From NCBI RefSeq assembly GCF_000374405.1, contig NZ_KB894281.1, positions 409-64,408 of the forward strand: 64,000 nt of DNA, written 5' to 3'. Positions 38,370 through 46,675 of this stretch are shown here, piece by piece. Under the pieces are notes generated by a model, which saw only the letters and a list, made by a program, of their open reading frames with translations, was not told the origin of the DNA and did no database searches. How positions within the stretch are numbered: position 1 is the first letter of the stretch; the number at the start of each line of letters is the position of its first letter. This stretch comes from Riemerella columbina DSM 16469 (GTDB taxonomy: Bacteria > Bacteroidota > Bacteroidia > Flavobacteriales > Weeksellaceae). Position numbers and translations under genes: made by a program.

Positions 38370-39866
38370 ATGAAAAAAAGTATTTTACTTTTATCGGTTT
38401 TAGCAATGGGCAGCAGTCTTTATGCTCAAAAACAAGGCAGAGTGGGGATAAATACGGACTCCCCAAAAGCCACTTTAGAGATTGGAGTAATCAATACCAA
38501 TCAAAACGCCATGACTAACGAGGGACTTATGATCCCCAACCTTAGCAAGGATAGGGTAGCGAAGATGCCCAGCCCTGAGGTTTCTACTTTAATTTATGTA
38601 AAGGGGACAAGCTACAGCGGTACTGACCAAAGAGTCTCAGAAGTTACAGCCGATGGCTATTACTATTTCAATGGCACTAAGTGGGTAGCCTTAAAAGGTT
38701 TACCAGGCGCAACTGGTGCCACAGGCGCGAGAGGTCCACAGGGTGTTGCTGGTCCAGTGGGTCCAGCAGGACCAAAGGGTGATAAAGGAGAAAAAGGTGA
38801 TACGGGGACTAGAGGACCAGAAGGACCATCAGGGGTGATAAATGCTACTAGAGGGGTTACCTACGACTCCCAAAGCAAAACCGTATCCTTGCCAGCTGGA
38901 ACGAGTACAAGCCAAGTCTTAAAGTGGAATGGCTCTGCATGGGCTCCGGCTACAGATAGTAATACTACTTATAGAGGCTCTACTTCTATAGCTTTAAGTG
39001 GTAATTCATTTCAAAGAGAAGCACTTACAGGCGATGTGAATGCGGCAAAGAATAATAACAGCGTAACGGTTACAAAAATTCAAGGAAAATCGGTAGCAAG
39101 TACGGCTCCTAGCAATGGGCAAGTGCTCAAATGGAACGGAACCCAATGGGCACCAGCTACAGATGCGAATACCATTGTAGGAGCTGCGAATGGTTTAACC
39201 AAAAGTGGAAACAATATAGAGCTAGGCGGTTCGCTAAGTAAAACCACTAGCATAAATCTCAACAATAATACGCTTACTTTTAACGGCACCAACGCCCAAA
39301 TAAAAGTACCCCAAATGCAAGAACGCCCAGCAAATGAAAAAGTATCTGGAGTAGTGATGTTTGTAGATGGCACGCTTAAAAAAGACACTGGCTGGTGGCG
39401 ATTGGGGGATGGAGCAGCCCCTAAAGCTTTTACTGGAGAAACAAAAGCAACTATATACTATACAAGTGGGCGTATTGATTTTAAAGAAAAGAAAATAATA
39501 GGAGATTTTTATGCTGATAATGGCGAACTTTTAAGGTGTAAGGATGGTAGAATAGTGAAAGAAATTGGATTAGATGGTTTGGGGGAGGGTTTCCGAAATA
39601 GATTAATAGAAGGGTTAAATTATTTACTATTCAGTCATAAAAATGCAGATTTAACCCTTACAGACCACTCAGTCTTCTTAACATCTGATAAATCTAAATT
39701 AACTCAATTGGGTACACTACCATTCGATAATTTGAATAATTATGGTAAATTACCAGGCAATCTGCTAAGAATGGGTTATTCTAGTGTTAAATGTGAAATT
39801 GTGCCTGAAAATTCTAGCTATTTTGTATATTTAGGTAACGCAATCGCTATTAAATATAATGATTAA
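38370..39866 (+). CDS. Secreted collagen-like repeat protein
   Basis: A 498-residue exported protein with signal peptide MKKSILLLSVLAMGSSLYAQ. After GRVGINTDSPKATLEI (a motif common in Bacteroidota surface proteins with tail-fibre-like domains) and YYYFNGTKWVALKG comes a collagen-like stretch of 15 Gly-X-Y triplets, residues about 110-154, containing GPKGDKGEKGDTG. Next are two similar segments, QVLKWNGSAWAPATDSNT and QVLKWNGTQWAPATDANT, with TSIALSGN-type repeats. The C-terminal 130 residues (from about KATIYYTSGRIDF) are not recognised. Triple-helix formation and an adhesin role are inferred. There is no T9SS sorting domain. The upstream AC tract and terminator suggest variable expression. 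An HU-like gene follows 14 bp later. Confidence 0.85.
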   Translation: MKKSILLLSVLAMGSSLYAQKQGRVGINTDSPKATLEIGVINTNQNAMTNEGLMIPNLSKDRVAKMPSPEVSTLIYVKGTSYSGTDQRVSEVTADGYYYFNGTKWVALKGLPGATGATGARGPQGVAGPVGPAGPKGDKGEKGDTGTRGPEGPSGVINATRGVTYDSQSKTVSLPAGTSTSQVLKWNGSAWAPATDSNTTYRGSTSIALSGNSFQREALTGDVNAAKNNNSVTVTKIQGKSVASTAPSNGQVLKWNGTQWAPATDANTIVGAANGLTKSGNNIELGGSLSKTTSINLNNNTLTFNGTNAQIKVPQMQERPANEKVSGVVMFVDGTLKKDTGWWRLGDGAAPKAFTGETKATIYYTSGRIDFKEKKIIGDFYADNGELLRCKDGRIVKEIGLDGLGEGFRNRLIEGLNYLLFSHKNADLTLTDHSVFLTSDKSKLTQLGTLPFDNLNNYGKLPGNLLRMGYSSVKCEIVPENSSYFVYLGNAIAIKYND

Positions 39867-39880
39867 AAGCCTATAAAAAA

Positions 39881-40273
39881 ATGCCAGTAAAATACACCAT
39901 AGTACAGCGGGGCAACCCGAGCAATCCCAGTGAGCCTAAGAAGTTTTATGCCTCGCCCAAGGCAGATGGCGAGGTGAGTTTTGAGGATTTAAGTGCCGAG
40001 ATTGCGGAGCAATCTACCACCGTGAGCGACACCGATGTTTTGGCGGTGCTACATAGCTTAAACAAAATCCTGTCGCGCCACTTGGAGGGCGGCAAGATTG
40101 TCCGTTTTGGGGAGTTTGGATCGTTTCAGGTGAGTTTTTCGTCTTCGGGCGTAAGTAAAGAGGAGGAGGTAAACCCTTCGCAAATACGCAGTGCCAAAAT
40201 CAATTTTAGACCAGGGGCTAAACTCAAAAAGACACTTTTAGGCTTAAAGTATGAAAAGTACAAGTCTAAGTAA
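39881..40273 (+). CDS. HU-family DNA-binding protein (HU-HIG type)
   Basis: A 130-residue protein of the Bacteroidota HU-like group. The N-terminal MPVKYTIVQRGNPSNPSEPKKFYAS and the core SFEDLSAEIAEQSTTVSDTDVLAVLHSLNKILSRHL, then GKIVRFGEFGSFQVSF, IRSAKINFRPG and a basic C-terminus, fit the fold, with an expected DNA-bending role. Its sequence is visibly more GC-rich than its neighbours, which suggests a different history. It is 14 bp downstream of the collagen-like gene and probably cotranscribed. These proteins are often found in variable regions, but a specific role here is unknown. Confidence 0.85.
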   Translation: MPVKYTIVQRGNPSNPSEPKKFYASPKADGEVSFEDLSAEIAEQSTTVSDTDVLAVLHSLNKILSRHLEGGKIVRFGEFGSFQVSFSSSGVSKEEEVNPSQIRSAKINFRPGAKLKKTLLGLKYEKYKSK

Positions 40274-40320
40274 TTGTAAATAAGAGATTTCATACTTTTT
40301 TACTATAAACTCACAAAAAG

Positions 40321-40356
40321 ACGGCGAGGAATTTTGCAATTCCTCGCCATGTTTTT
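40321..40356 (+). terminator. Terminator after the HU-like gene
   Basis: GGCGAGGAATT (40323-40333) and AATTCCTCGCC (40338-40348) form a perfect 11-bp stem with loop TTGC, followed by ATGTTTTTT. The right arm is also the first unit of the 22-bp repeat array. Confidence 0.85.
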
Positions 40357-40403
40357 TATAATTCTCCGCCATCTTTTCAGAAACTCCTCGCCGTGTTTTT
40401 TTT
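40338..40403. repeat. 22-bp tandem repeat array, three units
   Basis: Units starting at 40338, 40360 and 40382 share an AAyTC-then-CGCC core followed by a T-tract: the cores are TTCCTCGCC, TTCTCCGCC and CTCCTCGCC. The phase is exactly 22 bp, about two helical turns. A fourth AATT falls in phase at 40404 but has lost the CGCC core. Confidence 0.7.
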
Positions 40404-40535
40404 AATTGTGGGTATTCAAATCATGTTTTTAAGAAATTTTATCCAACCAATACCTATCTGAACCAATTAATAGAATTTGCGAAAAAACTAAAACAACCTA
40501 AAGCTGCTCAAGAGTTTGAAGCGATGAAGCATTAA
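40404..40535 (+). other. Possible 3' remnant of a lost gene
   Basis: An open frame without a plausible start ends at TAA 40533-40535; its last residues read YPTNTYLNQLIEFAKKLKQP then KAAQEFEAMKH. Composition looks coding (Lys/Glu/Ala-rich helix), but I cannot name a family. It may be the tail of a gene removed during rearrangement of this region, or chance. Confidence 0.3.
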
Positions 40536-40561
40536 TAACGCTTTTATCTTCATCCCATTTT

Positions 40562-40610
40562 AAAATACGACATAAAAACTTTGACTTTCTGTTTTTATGT
40601 CGTATTTTTG
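40562..40610 (+). promoter_or_regulatory. pruA promoter embedded in an 18-bp perfect hairpin
   Basis: AAAATACGACATAAAAAC (40562-40579) and its exact complement (40591-40608) flank an 11-nt loop. TTTG in the loop (40580-40583) and TATTTTTG in the right arm (40603-40610) are 19 bp apart, a perfect promoter match. The same hairpin also looks like a terminator for upstream transcription. Confidence 0.78.
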
Positions 40611-40645
40611 TAGAATAAGTAATAATAATTAAAAACTAATTGAAT

Positions 40646-42271
40646 ATGTCGAAAGCAATTTCACAAGTCCCTTTTGCGACCAACGAGCCTGTAAGAGCTT
40701 ATGAACCCAACTCACCAGAGGTAAAATCTCTTATTGATACTTACAAAAAAATGTGGTCCGAAAAAGTGGAAGTTCCAATGGTTATCAACGGAAAACCAGT
40801 AACCACTAACGAAAAAGTAGAAATTAATTCCCCACAAGATCATCAGCACAACTTAGGTTTCTATTACAAAGGTGATATGAAGCATGTAGATGATGCTATT
40901 GAAGCGGCACTTGCAGCTAAAGCTAAATGGAATGCATTAGGCTGGGAACAAAGAGCCTCTATCTTCTTAAAAGCAGCAGATCTTATCGCTGGACCTTATA
41001 GAGATAAATTGAACGCGGCAACAATGATTGGACAGTCTAAAAATGTGCACCAAGCAGAAATTGATGCGGCATGTGAATTTATTGATTTCTTAAGATTCAA
41101 TGTGGAGTTCATGACGGAAATGTATTCCGAGCAACCTGTTTCTGATAATGGCATTTGGAACCGCTCAGAATATCGTCCATTAGAAGGATTCTGTTTTGCA
41201 GTAACACCATTCAACTTTACAGCGATTTCTGGTAACCTGCCAACTTGTATGGCGATGCTAGGTAATGTAGTGGTTTGGAAGCCTTCTGATAAGCAAGTCT
41301 ACTCTGCAAAAGTGATTATGGAAATTCTTCAAGAAGCAGGATTGCCAGATGGCGTAATCAATATGGTATTTACCGATGGTAAAGAAACGGCTGAAAAAGT
41401 TTTAGCTCATCCAGAGTTTGCTGGTCTTCACTTCACAGGCTCTACTAAAGTATTCCAAGGAATGTGGAAAATGATAGGAGATAATATCCATAACTACAGA
41501 TCTTACCCAAGAATTGTTGGTGAAACAGGTGGTAAAGACTTTGTAATGGTACACCCTTCTGCAAATACCGATGCCGTGGCTACAGCTTTAGTAAGAGGTG
41601 CATTTGAATATCAAGGCCAAAAATGCTCTGCCGCTTCTAGAGCTTATATCCCTCAATCGCTTTGGAATGAAGTGAAATCTAAAATGGAAGCACAACTTAA
41701 AACTGTAAAAGTAGGTTCACCAGAAGATCCATCTAACTTTGTAAATGCAGTTATTGATAAAAATTCATTCGAGAAATGTAAAGGCTATATCGAAAGAGCG
41801 GAAAAAGCATCAGATGCTGAAGTAATTATCGGTGGAAAAACCGATGATTCTAAAGGATGGTTTGTATACCCAACGGTAATTAAAACCACCAATCCTAAAT
41901 ACGAAAGTATGGTAGAAGAAATCTTCGGCCCAATATTAACGGTTTATGTCTATGAAGATGCCAAATGGGAGGAAACTCTAAAATTAGTAGATAGTACATC
42001 ACCATATTCATTAACGGGTTCTATCTTTGCACAATGTCGCTACGCCATTGATGAAGCTTACAAAGCGTTAGAAAATGCATCTGGTAACTTCTATATTAAT
42101 GACAAACCAACTGGTGCCGTAGTAGGTCAACAGCCATTTGGTGGTTCTAGAGCTTCTGGAACCAACGATAAAGCAGGTTCTAAAATGAATCTTCTGCGTT
42201 GGGTATCTGTAAGAAGTATCAAAGAAACTTTTGTATCCCCTAAAGATTATAAATATCCTTATTTAGGCTAA
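40646..42271 (+). CDS. pruA: L-glutamate gamma-semialdehyde (1-pyrroline-5-carboxylate) dehydrogenase
   Basis: Oxidises glutamate semialdehyde to glutamate with NAD+, completing proline degradation. The 541-residue length fits the group 1 P5C dehydrogenases. Catalytic signatures: FAVTPFNFTAISGNLPTCMAMLGNVVVWKPSD (cofactor region with the oxyanion Asn), GLHFTGSTKVF, the general-base Glu in IVGETGGKDFVMVHPSA, the nucleophile Cys in YQGQKCSAASRAYIP, and VEEIFGPILTVYVY and GQQPFGGSRASGTNDKAG near the end. Start chosen at the ATG at 40646, not the TTG two codons earlier. No proline dehydrogenase is adjacent. Confidence 0.95.
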   Translation: MSKAISQVPFATNEPVRAYEPNSPEVKSLIDTYKKMWSEKVEVPMVINGKPVTTNEKVEINSPQDHQHNLGFYYKGDMKHVDDAIEAALAAKAKWNALGWEQRASIFLKAADLIAGPYRDKLNAATMIGQSKNVHQAEIDAACEFIDFLRFNVEFMTEMYSEQPVSDNGIWNRSEYRPLEGFCFAVTPFNFTAISGNLPTCMAMLGNVVVWKPSDKQVYSAKVIMEILQEAGLPDGVINMVFTDGKETAEKVLAHPEFAGLHFTGSTKVFQGMWKMIGDNIHNYRSYPRIVGETGGKDFVMVHPSANTDAVATALVRGAFEYQGQKCSAASRAYIPQSLWNEVKSKMEAQLKTVKVGSPEDPSNFVNAVIDKNSFEKCKGYIERAEKASDAEVIIGGKTDDSKGWFVYPTVIKTTNPKYESMVEEIFGPILTVYVYEDAKWEETLKLVDSTSPYSLTGSIFAQCRYAIDEAYKALENASGNFYINDKPTGAVVGQQPFGGSRASGTNDKAGSKMNLLRWVSVRSIKETFVSPKDYKYPYLG

Positions 42272-42299
42272 TAAACATCTTTTTACTTAATTTTTTTTT

Positions 42300-42342
42300 A
42301 TGATGATTAATCCGTATACTATGGGTTAATCATCTTTTTTTA
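42300..42342 (+). terminator. Intrinsic terminator after pruA
   Basis: GATGATTAATCC (42302-42313) pairs with GGGTTAATCATC (42323-42334, one G-U) across a 9-nt loop and ends in seven T. Confidence 0.85.
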
Positions 42343-42344
42343 TT

Positions 42345-42352
42345 TATTTTTG
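42345..42352 (+). promoter_or_regulatory. -7 element TATTTTTG before the M64 peptidase gene
   Basis: TATTTTTG begins three bases after the pruA terminator's T run and ends 20 nt before the ATG. No TTTG is seen at the expected upstream position. Confidence 0.5.
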
Positions 42353-42372
42353 TAAGTATTAAGATTAAAAAT

Positions 42373-43653
42373 ATGAAAAAGGCATTCGCTATATTAAGTT
42401 TAGGTTTATTATCCAACTTTTACGCTCAGGAAACCATTAATTTTGATGACTATTTTACTGATGGTAGTCTTAGAATCGATATGCTTCTTAATGGTTCACA
42501 TCAGCAGCAAGAAGTTTCTATTTATCAGCTCAAAAAAGAACCTTTTTATGGGGCTGGAAGTAGAGCTCAATTGATTTATCCAAACTACGGAAATTACAGG
42601 CTACAAGTAAAAGATGCCCAATCTGGGAAATTAATATTTTCTAAAGGCTTTAGCCCTATTTTTAGCGAATGGCAAGGCACTCCAGAAGCTAAAGAACGAA
42701 AACGCAGTTTTGAAAACACCCTACAAATTCCTTATCCCAAAAAAGAAGTTTTGGTAGATGTTCAGCATAGAACTAAAAATGGAACTTTTGAAACCCTATT
42801 GGAACAGAAAATTTCTCCAGAAGATTATCATATCATTAAAGAAACACCCTACCACTACCCTACCAAAAGAATTTATGGCAATAAACCATCATCCAAAGCC
42901 GTAGATATTGCAGTATTAGCCGATGGCTACACCAAAGAGGAAATGGCAAAGTTTGAAAAAGACACTCGAAAGTTTATCGACTATATGTTTACCATTCCGC
43001 CATTCAGCAAGCATCGGGAAGATTTTAATGTATATTTAGTGAGAACGCCTTCACAAGAATCGGGAACGGATATTCCAGGAGAAAATGTATATAAAAACAC
43101 CATTCTTAACTCCAAATTCTATACTTTTGATACGCCACGCTATCTTACAACTTTATCGATGTTTAAGTTAGCAGATTTAGCCGCTAATGTACCCTATGAC
43201 CAATTATTTGTAATTGTAAATACCGACAGATACGGGGGCGGTGGCTTTTATAATGTAATTAATTTAGTTTCTGCCGACGATGCTCTTTCGGATAAGGTTT
43301 TTGTTCATGAATTCGGACATGGTTTTGTAGGCTTAGGCGATGAATATTACGACGCTAATGGCGGTGCAGAAAGTCTTTATAATTTCAACATCGAACCTTG
43401 GGAACCTAACTTAACCACAATGGTCGATTTTAAAACCAAATGGCAGTCAATGATTAAAAAAAATACACCTATTCCAACCCCTAGAATCTCTACTTATGAA
43501 AATACCGTTGGTGTGTTTGAAGGGGGCGGCTACAGTCCAAAAGATATCTACAGTCCTGTGATGGATTGCCGAATGAAATCCAACAGACCAGATGGCTTTT
43601 GTCCTGTCTGTTCTGATGCCATAGAAAAAACGATACAATTTTATACCAAATAA
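42373..43653 (+). CDS. Secreted M64-family metallopeptidase
   Basis: A 426-residue exported zinc peptidase. The signal peptide ends at NFYAQ (about residue 19). The N-terminal half (about 20-155) is a beta-rich domain usual for Bacteroidota M64 members. The catalytic domain starts at VDIAVLADGYT and carries HEFGHGFVGLGDEYY, with zinc ligands His312, His316 and Asp323 and catalytic Glu313. The M64 founder cleaves IgA, but that specificity cannot be assumed. Two Cys pairs near the C-terminus (DCRMKSNRPDGFCPVCSDAI) may stabilise the fold. The sirtuin gene starts 2 bp later. Confidence 0.9.
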   Translation: MKKAFAILSLGLLSNFYAQETINFDDYFTDGSLRIDMLLNGSHQQQEVSIYQLKKEPFYGAGSRAQLIYPNYGNYRLQVKDAQSGKLIFSKGFSPIFSEWQGTPEAKERKRSFENTLQIPYPKKEVLVDVQHRTKNGTFETLLEQKISPEDYHIIKETPYHYPTKRIYGNKPSSKAVDIAVLADGYTKEEMAKFEKDTRKFIDYMFTIPPFSKHREDFNVYLVRTPSQESGTDIPGENVYKNTILNSKFYTFDTPRYLTTLSMFKLADLAANVPYDQLFVIVNTDRYGGGGFYNVINLVSADDALSDKVFVHEFGHGFVGLGDEYYDANGGAESLYNFNIEPWEPNLTTMVDFKTKWQSMIKKNTPIPTPRISTYENTVGVFEGGGYSPKDIYSPVMDCRMKSNRPDGFCPVCSDAIEKTIQFYTK

Positions 43654-43655
43654 TT

Positions 43656-44342
43656 ATGAAAAAGCAACTCGTCGTACTATCAGGTGCAGGAATCTCTGCC
43701 GAAAGTGGTATCAATACTTTTAGAGATGCGAATGGATTGTGGGAAAATCACCGAATAGAAGAGGTTGCCAGCCCCGAAGGGTTTAATAAAAATCCAGAAT
43801 TAGTCCTCGAGTTTTATAATCTGAGAAGACGCCAGTTAGCAGAAGTGGAACCTAACGAAGCGCATCATATTTTAGCCGAATTGGAAGGTTATTATGATGT
43901 CCAAATCATTACCCAAAATGTAGACGATTTGCACGAAAGAGCTGGTTCTAGCCAAGTGATTCATCTCCATGGCGAGTTAAAAAAAGCCAGACCTATTAAT
44001 GATGATACTAAAATTATTCCGTGGGAACACGACTTAAATCTCGGCGATACCGATGAATTAGGCAATCAACTACGACCACATATTGTTTGGTTTGGCGAAA
44101 TGGTTCCCAAAATGGAACGCGCAGCAGCCATAGTTTCTACTGCGGATATATTATTGGTAATTGGTACTTCCTTGCAAGTGTATCCAGCGGCATCGTTAAT
44201 TGATTTTATTCCACCACATGGTGAACTTTTCGTAATTGACCCTCACTTACCCGTACAATTTTCGGTATCTAAAAACTGCTTACAGACTTCCGCAACAGAA
44301 GGGATGAAAATTCTAAAAGAACGATGGATTAACCAAAGATAG
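43656..44342 (+). CDS. cobB: NAD-dependent protein deacylase (sirtuin, Sir5-like)
   Basis: Removes acyl groups from protein lysines using NAD+. Signatures in 228 residues: SGAGISAESGINTFRDANGLWE (NAD binding), FYNLRRRQ with Tyr54 and Arg57 (the pair that favours succinyl/malonyl substrates in Sir5-like enzymes), ITQNVDDLHERAG, catalytic His105 in HLHGEL, and LRPHIVWFGEMVP. The region between HLHGEL and LRPHIVW, where most sirtuins hold four zinc-binding cysteines, has none. It follows the M64 gene by 2 bp and is probably cotranscribed. Confidence 0.92.
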   Translation: MKKQLVVLSGAGISAESGINTFRDANGLWENHRIEEVASPEGFNKNPELVLEFYNLRRRQLAEVEPNEAHHILAELEGYYDVQIITQNVDDLHERAGSSQVIHLHGELKKARPINDDTKIIPWEHDLNLGDTDELGNQLRPHIVWFGEMVPKMERAAAIVSTADILLVIGTSLQVYPAASLIDFIPPHGELFVIDPHLPVQFSVSKNCLQTSATEGMKILKERWINQR

Positions 44343-44353
44343 TACAAAAGCAA

Positions 44354-44383
44354 AAGCCACCTCAAGAGAGATGGCTCTTTTTA
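44354..44383 (+). terminator. Terminator after the sirtuin gene
   Basis: GCCACCTC and GAGATGGC pair (one internal mismatch) around AAGA and are followed by TCTTTTT. It lies between the convergent sirtuin and typA genes. Confidence 0.7.
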
Positions 44384-44404
44384 GTTATCTATATAAAGAA
44401 TGCT

Positions 44405-46210
44405 TTATGCTTTTGCCGTTCTTTCAGCACGCTTTCTATCTTCTTCAGAAAGTATTTTCTTTCTCATACGGATAAAGTTGGGCGTTACCTCTATTGCCTC
44501 ATCTGCTTGGATATATTCCATACATTCTTCTAAAGTTAATAGCACTTTAGGGGCAATACTTCCGTCTTTATCTTTACCAGCTGCGCGCATATTGTTAAGT
44601 TGTTTTCCTTCCACAATATTCACTACTAAGTCACCTGGCTTATTTTGTTCTCCTACAATCATTCCTACATATACTTCCTCACCTGGGTCTACAAAAAACC
44701 GACCTCTATCTTGAAGTTTTTCAATAGAATATGCTGTGGCAGACCCTTGGTTTTTAGAAATCAATACGCCATTATTACGACCTGGAATCTGACCTTTAAA
44801 TGGTTTATAATCTAAGAAACGGTGTGCCATAATAGCCTCTCCTGCCGTAGCTGTTAGCATTTGAGAACGCAAACCGATTAATCCACGAGATGGAATTTCA
44901 AATTCTAAATGCTGCATCTCGCCTTTGGTTTCCATAATGTGTAAGTCCCCTTTTCTCTGTGTAGCAAGGTCAATCACTCTAGAAGCATATTCTTCTGGTA
45001 CATCCACCACTAGAGATTCGTATGGCTCACATTGCTCGCCATCTACTTCTTTTAATATGACTTGTGGCTGACCAATCGTCATTTCATAGCCTTCTCTACG
45101 CATAGTTTCAATCAATACAGAAAGGTGAAGAATCCCTCTACCAAATACTAAAAAGGTATTAGCATCTTCAGTTTGTTCTACTCTTAAGGCTAAGTTTTTT
45201 TCTAATTCTTTTTCTAATCTATCTTTTAAATGGTTAGAAGTCACATATTTACCATCTTTACCAAAGAATGGCGAATTGTTGATAGAGAAAGTCATATTCA
45301 GGGTAGGCTCGTCAATAGACAATCTTGGCAATGCTTCTGGAGTTTCTAAGTCTACAAAAGTATCTCCAATTTGGAATTGATCAAATCCTACGATAGCACA
45401 AATATCACCAGCAAAAACTTCGCTTACTTTCTTTTTACCTAAACCTTCAAATACATAAAGCTCTTTTACTTTCCCTTTGATGATTTTTCCATCTTCCTGA
45501 GAAAGACCAATCCATTGAGATTCCTTAACCGAACCTCTAGTCACTTTTCCTACGGCAATTCTACCTAAAAACGAAGAATAGTCTAAAGAAGTCACTTGCA
45601 TTTGTAGCGAACCTTCAGATACTTTTGGCTCAGGAACATATTGTAAAATACCATCTAATAATGGTAGAATATTATCGGTAGGCTCTAAACTTGTGTTGAA
45701 CCACCCTTGTTTAGAAGATCCATAAAATGTTGGAAAGTCTAATTGCGCTTCGGTAGCATCTAAGTTGAAGAATAAATCGAATACTTGGTCATGTACCTCA
45801 TCTGGACGACAGTTCGGCTTATCTACTTTGTTGATCACCACGATAGGTTTTAATCCTAATTCCAAAGCTTTTTGAAGTACAAATCTCGTTTGTGGCATCG
45901 GCCCTTCAAAGGCATCTACAAGAAGTAATACCCCATCTGCCATTTTAAGAACACGCTCTACCTCACCACCAAAATCGGCGTGACCAGGCGTATCAATAAC
46001 ATTAATTTTAGTATCTTTATAAGTGACAGAGATATTTTTAGAAAGAATGGTAATTCCTCTTTCTCTTTCTAAGTCATTATTATCCATTATAAGTTCCCCA
46101 CTCTCTTGGTTTTCTCTAAAGATATGAGTGGCGTGAATAATTTTATCTACCAAAGTAGTTTTTCCATGGTCAACATGGGCGATAATCGCGATGTTTCTAA
46201 TATTTTGCAT
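44405..46210 (-). CDS. typA: Ribosome-associated GTPase TypA/BipA
   Basis: A translational GTPase of 601 residues that helps 50S assembly and stress adaptation. G-domain motifs: G1 [10 protein letters not shown]2 around [12 protein letters not shown]3 [13 protein letters not shown] and G4 VINKVDKPN. Elongation-factor-like domains follow, then the TypA-specific C-terminal domain ([42 protein letters not shown]). Length and domain order are standard. A -7 element TATTTTTG lies 17 nt before the ATG. Confidence 0.97.
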   Translation of the reverse strand: MQNIRNIAIIAHVDHGKTTLVDKIIHATHIFRENQESGELIMDNNDLERERGITILSKNISVTYKDTKINVIDTPGHADFGGEVERVLKMADGVLLLVDAFEGPMPQTRFVLQKALELGLKPIVVINKVDKPNCRPDEVHDQVFDLFFNLDATEAQLDFPTFYGSSKQGWFNTSLEPTDNILPLLDGILQYVPEPKVSEGSLQMQVTSLDYSSFLGRIAVGKVTRGSVKESQWIGLSQEDGKIIKGKVKELYVFEGLGKKKVSEVFAGDICAIVGFDQFQIGDTFVDLETPEALPRLSIDEPTLNMTFSINNSPFFGKDGKYVTSNHLKDRLEKELEKNLALRVEQTEDANTFLVFGRGILHLSVLIETMRREGYEMTIGQPQVILKEVDGEQCEPYESLVVDVPEEYASRVIDLATQRKGDLHIMETKGEMQHLEFEIPSRGLIGLRSQMLTATAGEAIMAHRFLDYKPFKGQIPGRNNGVLISKNQGSATAYSIEKLQDRGRFFVDPGEEVYVGMIVGEQNKPGDLVVNIVEGKQLNNMRAAGKDKDGSIAPKVLLTLEECMEYIQADEAIEVTPNFIRMRKKILSEEDRKRAERTAKA

Positions 46211-46227
46211 AAAAATTTTTTACGCCA

Positions 46228-46235
46228 CAAAAATA
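46228..46235 (-). promoter_or_regulatory. -7 element TATTTTTG before typA
   Basis: On the minus strand TATTTTTG ends 17 nt before the ATG. No clear -33 partner is found. Confidence 0.45.
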
Positions 46236-46257
46236 ACGAAAAAAAATGGATTAGCAC

Positions 46258-46302
46258 CATTAAAAAAGCAAGACTACAAAATAAACCTTGTAACCTTGCT
46301 TT
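46258..46302 (-). terminator. Terminator after the DUF465 gene
   Basis: On the minus strand AAAGCAAG (46295-46302) pairs with CTTGCTTT (46265-46272), with an inner TACAA/TTGTA stem, followed by a T run. Confidence 0.7.
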
Positions 46303-46323
46303 AGGGGTAATGAAAATTTACAA

Positions 46324-46560
46324 TTATTTACTTTTCAGATAATTATAAATTTCATCTTTTAGGTGAAGTCTTTCTTTTCTAAGTTCCGTTAAGAACTCGT
46401 CCGTAGTGTGACTTTGCTCCCCTGCTTCATAATGTGCTATTTTCCCATTGACTTCATCATAGTCTGAAAATAGTTTTTTAAAGTGGTTGTCCGAGACTTT
46501 CAGTTCCGTCATCAATTCCTTAAATTCTGGGAATTCGTTGGCTAACATGTGATTTTCCAT
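46324..46560 (-). CDS. Small YdcH-like (DUF465) protein
   Basis: A 78-residue, charged, helical protein without signal peptide or membrane segment. The pattern FPEFKELMTELKVSDNHFKKLFSDYDEVNGKIAHYE followed by FLTELRKERLHLKDEIYNYLK is that of the DUF465/YdcH family, small two-helix proteins of unknown function. It is a single gene with its own terminator. Confidence 0.82.
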   Translation of the reverse strand: MENHMLANEFPEFKELMTELKVSDNHFKKLFSDYDEVNGKIAHYEAGEQSHTTDEFLTELRKERLHLKDEIYNYLKSK

Positions 46561-46675
46561 TGTTTATAAGTTTTAATTTTTTACACCATAAAGGTCGCAA
46601 TTTAATCCGAATTTTCAAATGATATTTGTTAGGATTTATAAAAAAGTGGGATTCTAAAAATTAAAGGCTTACAAA

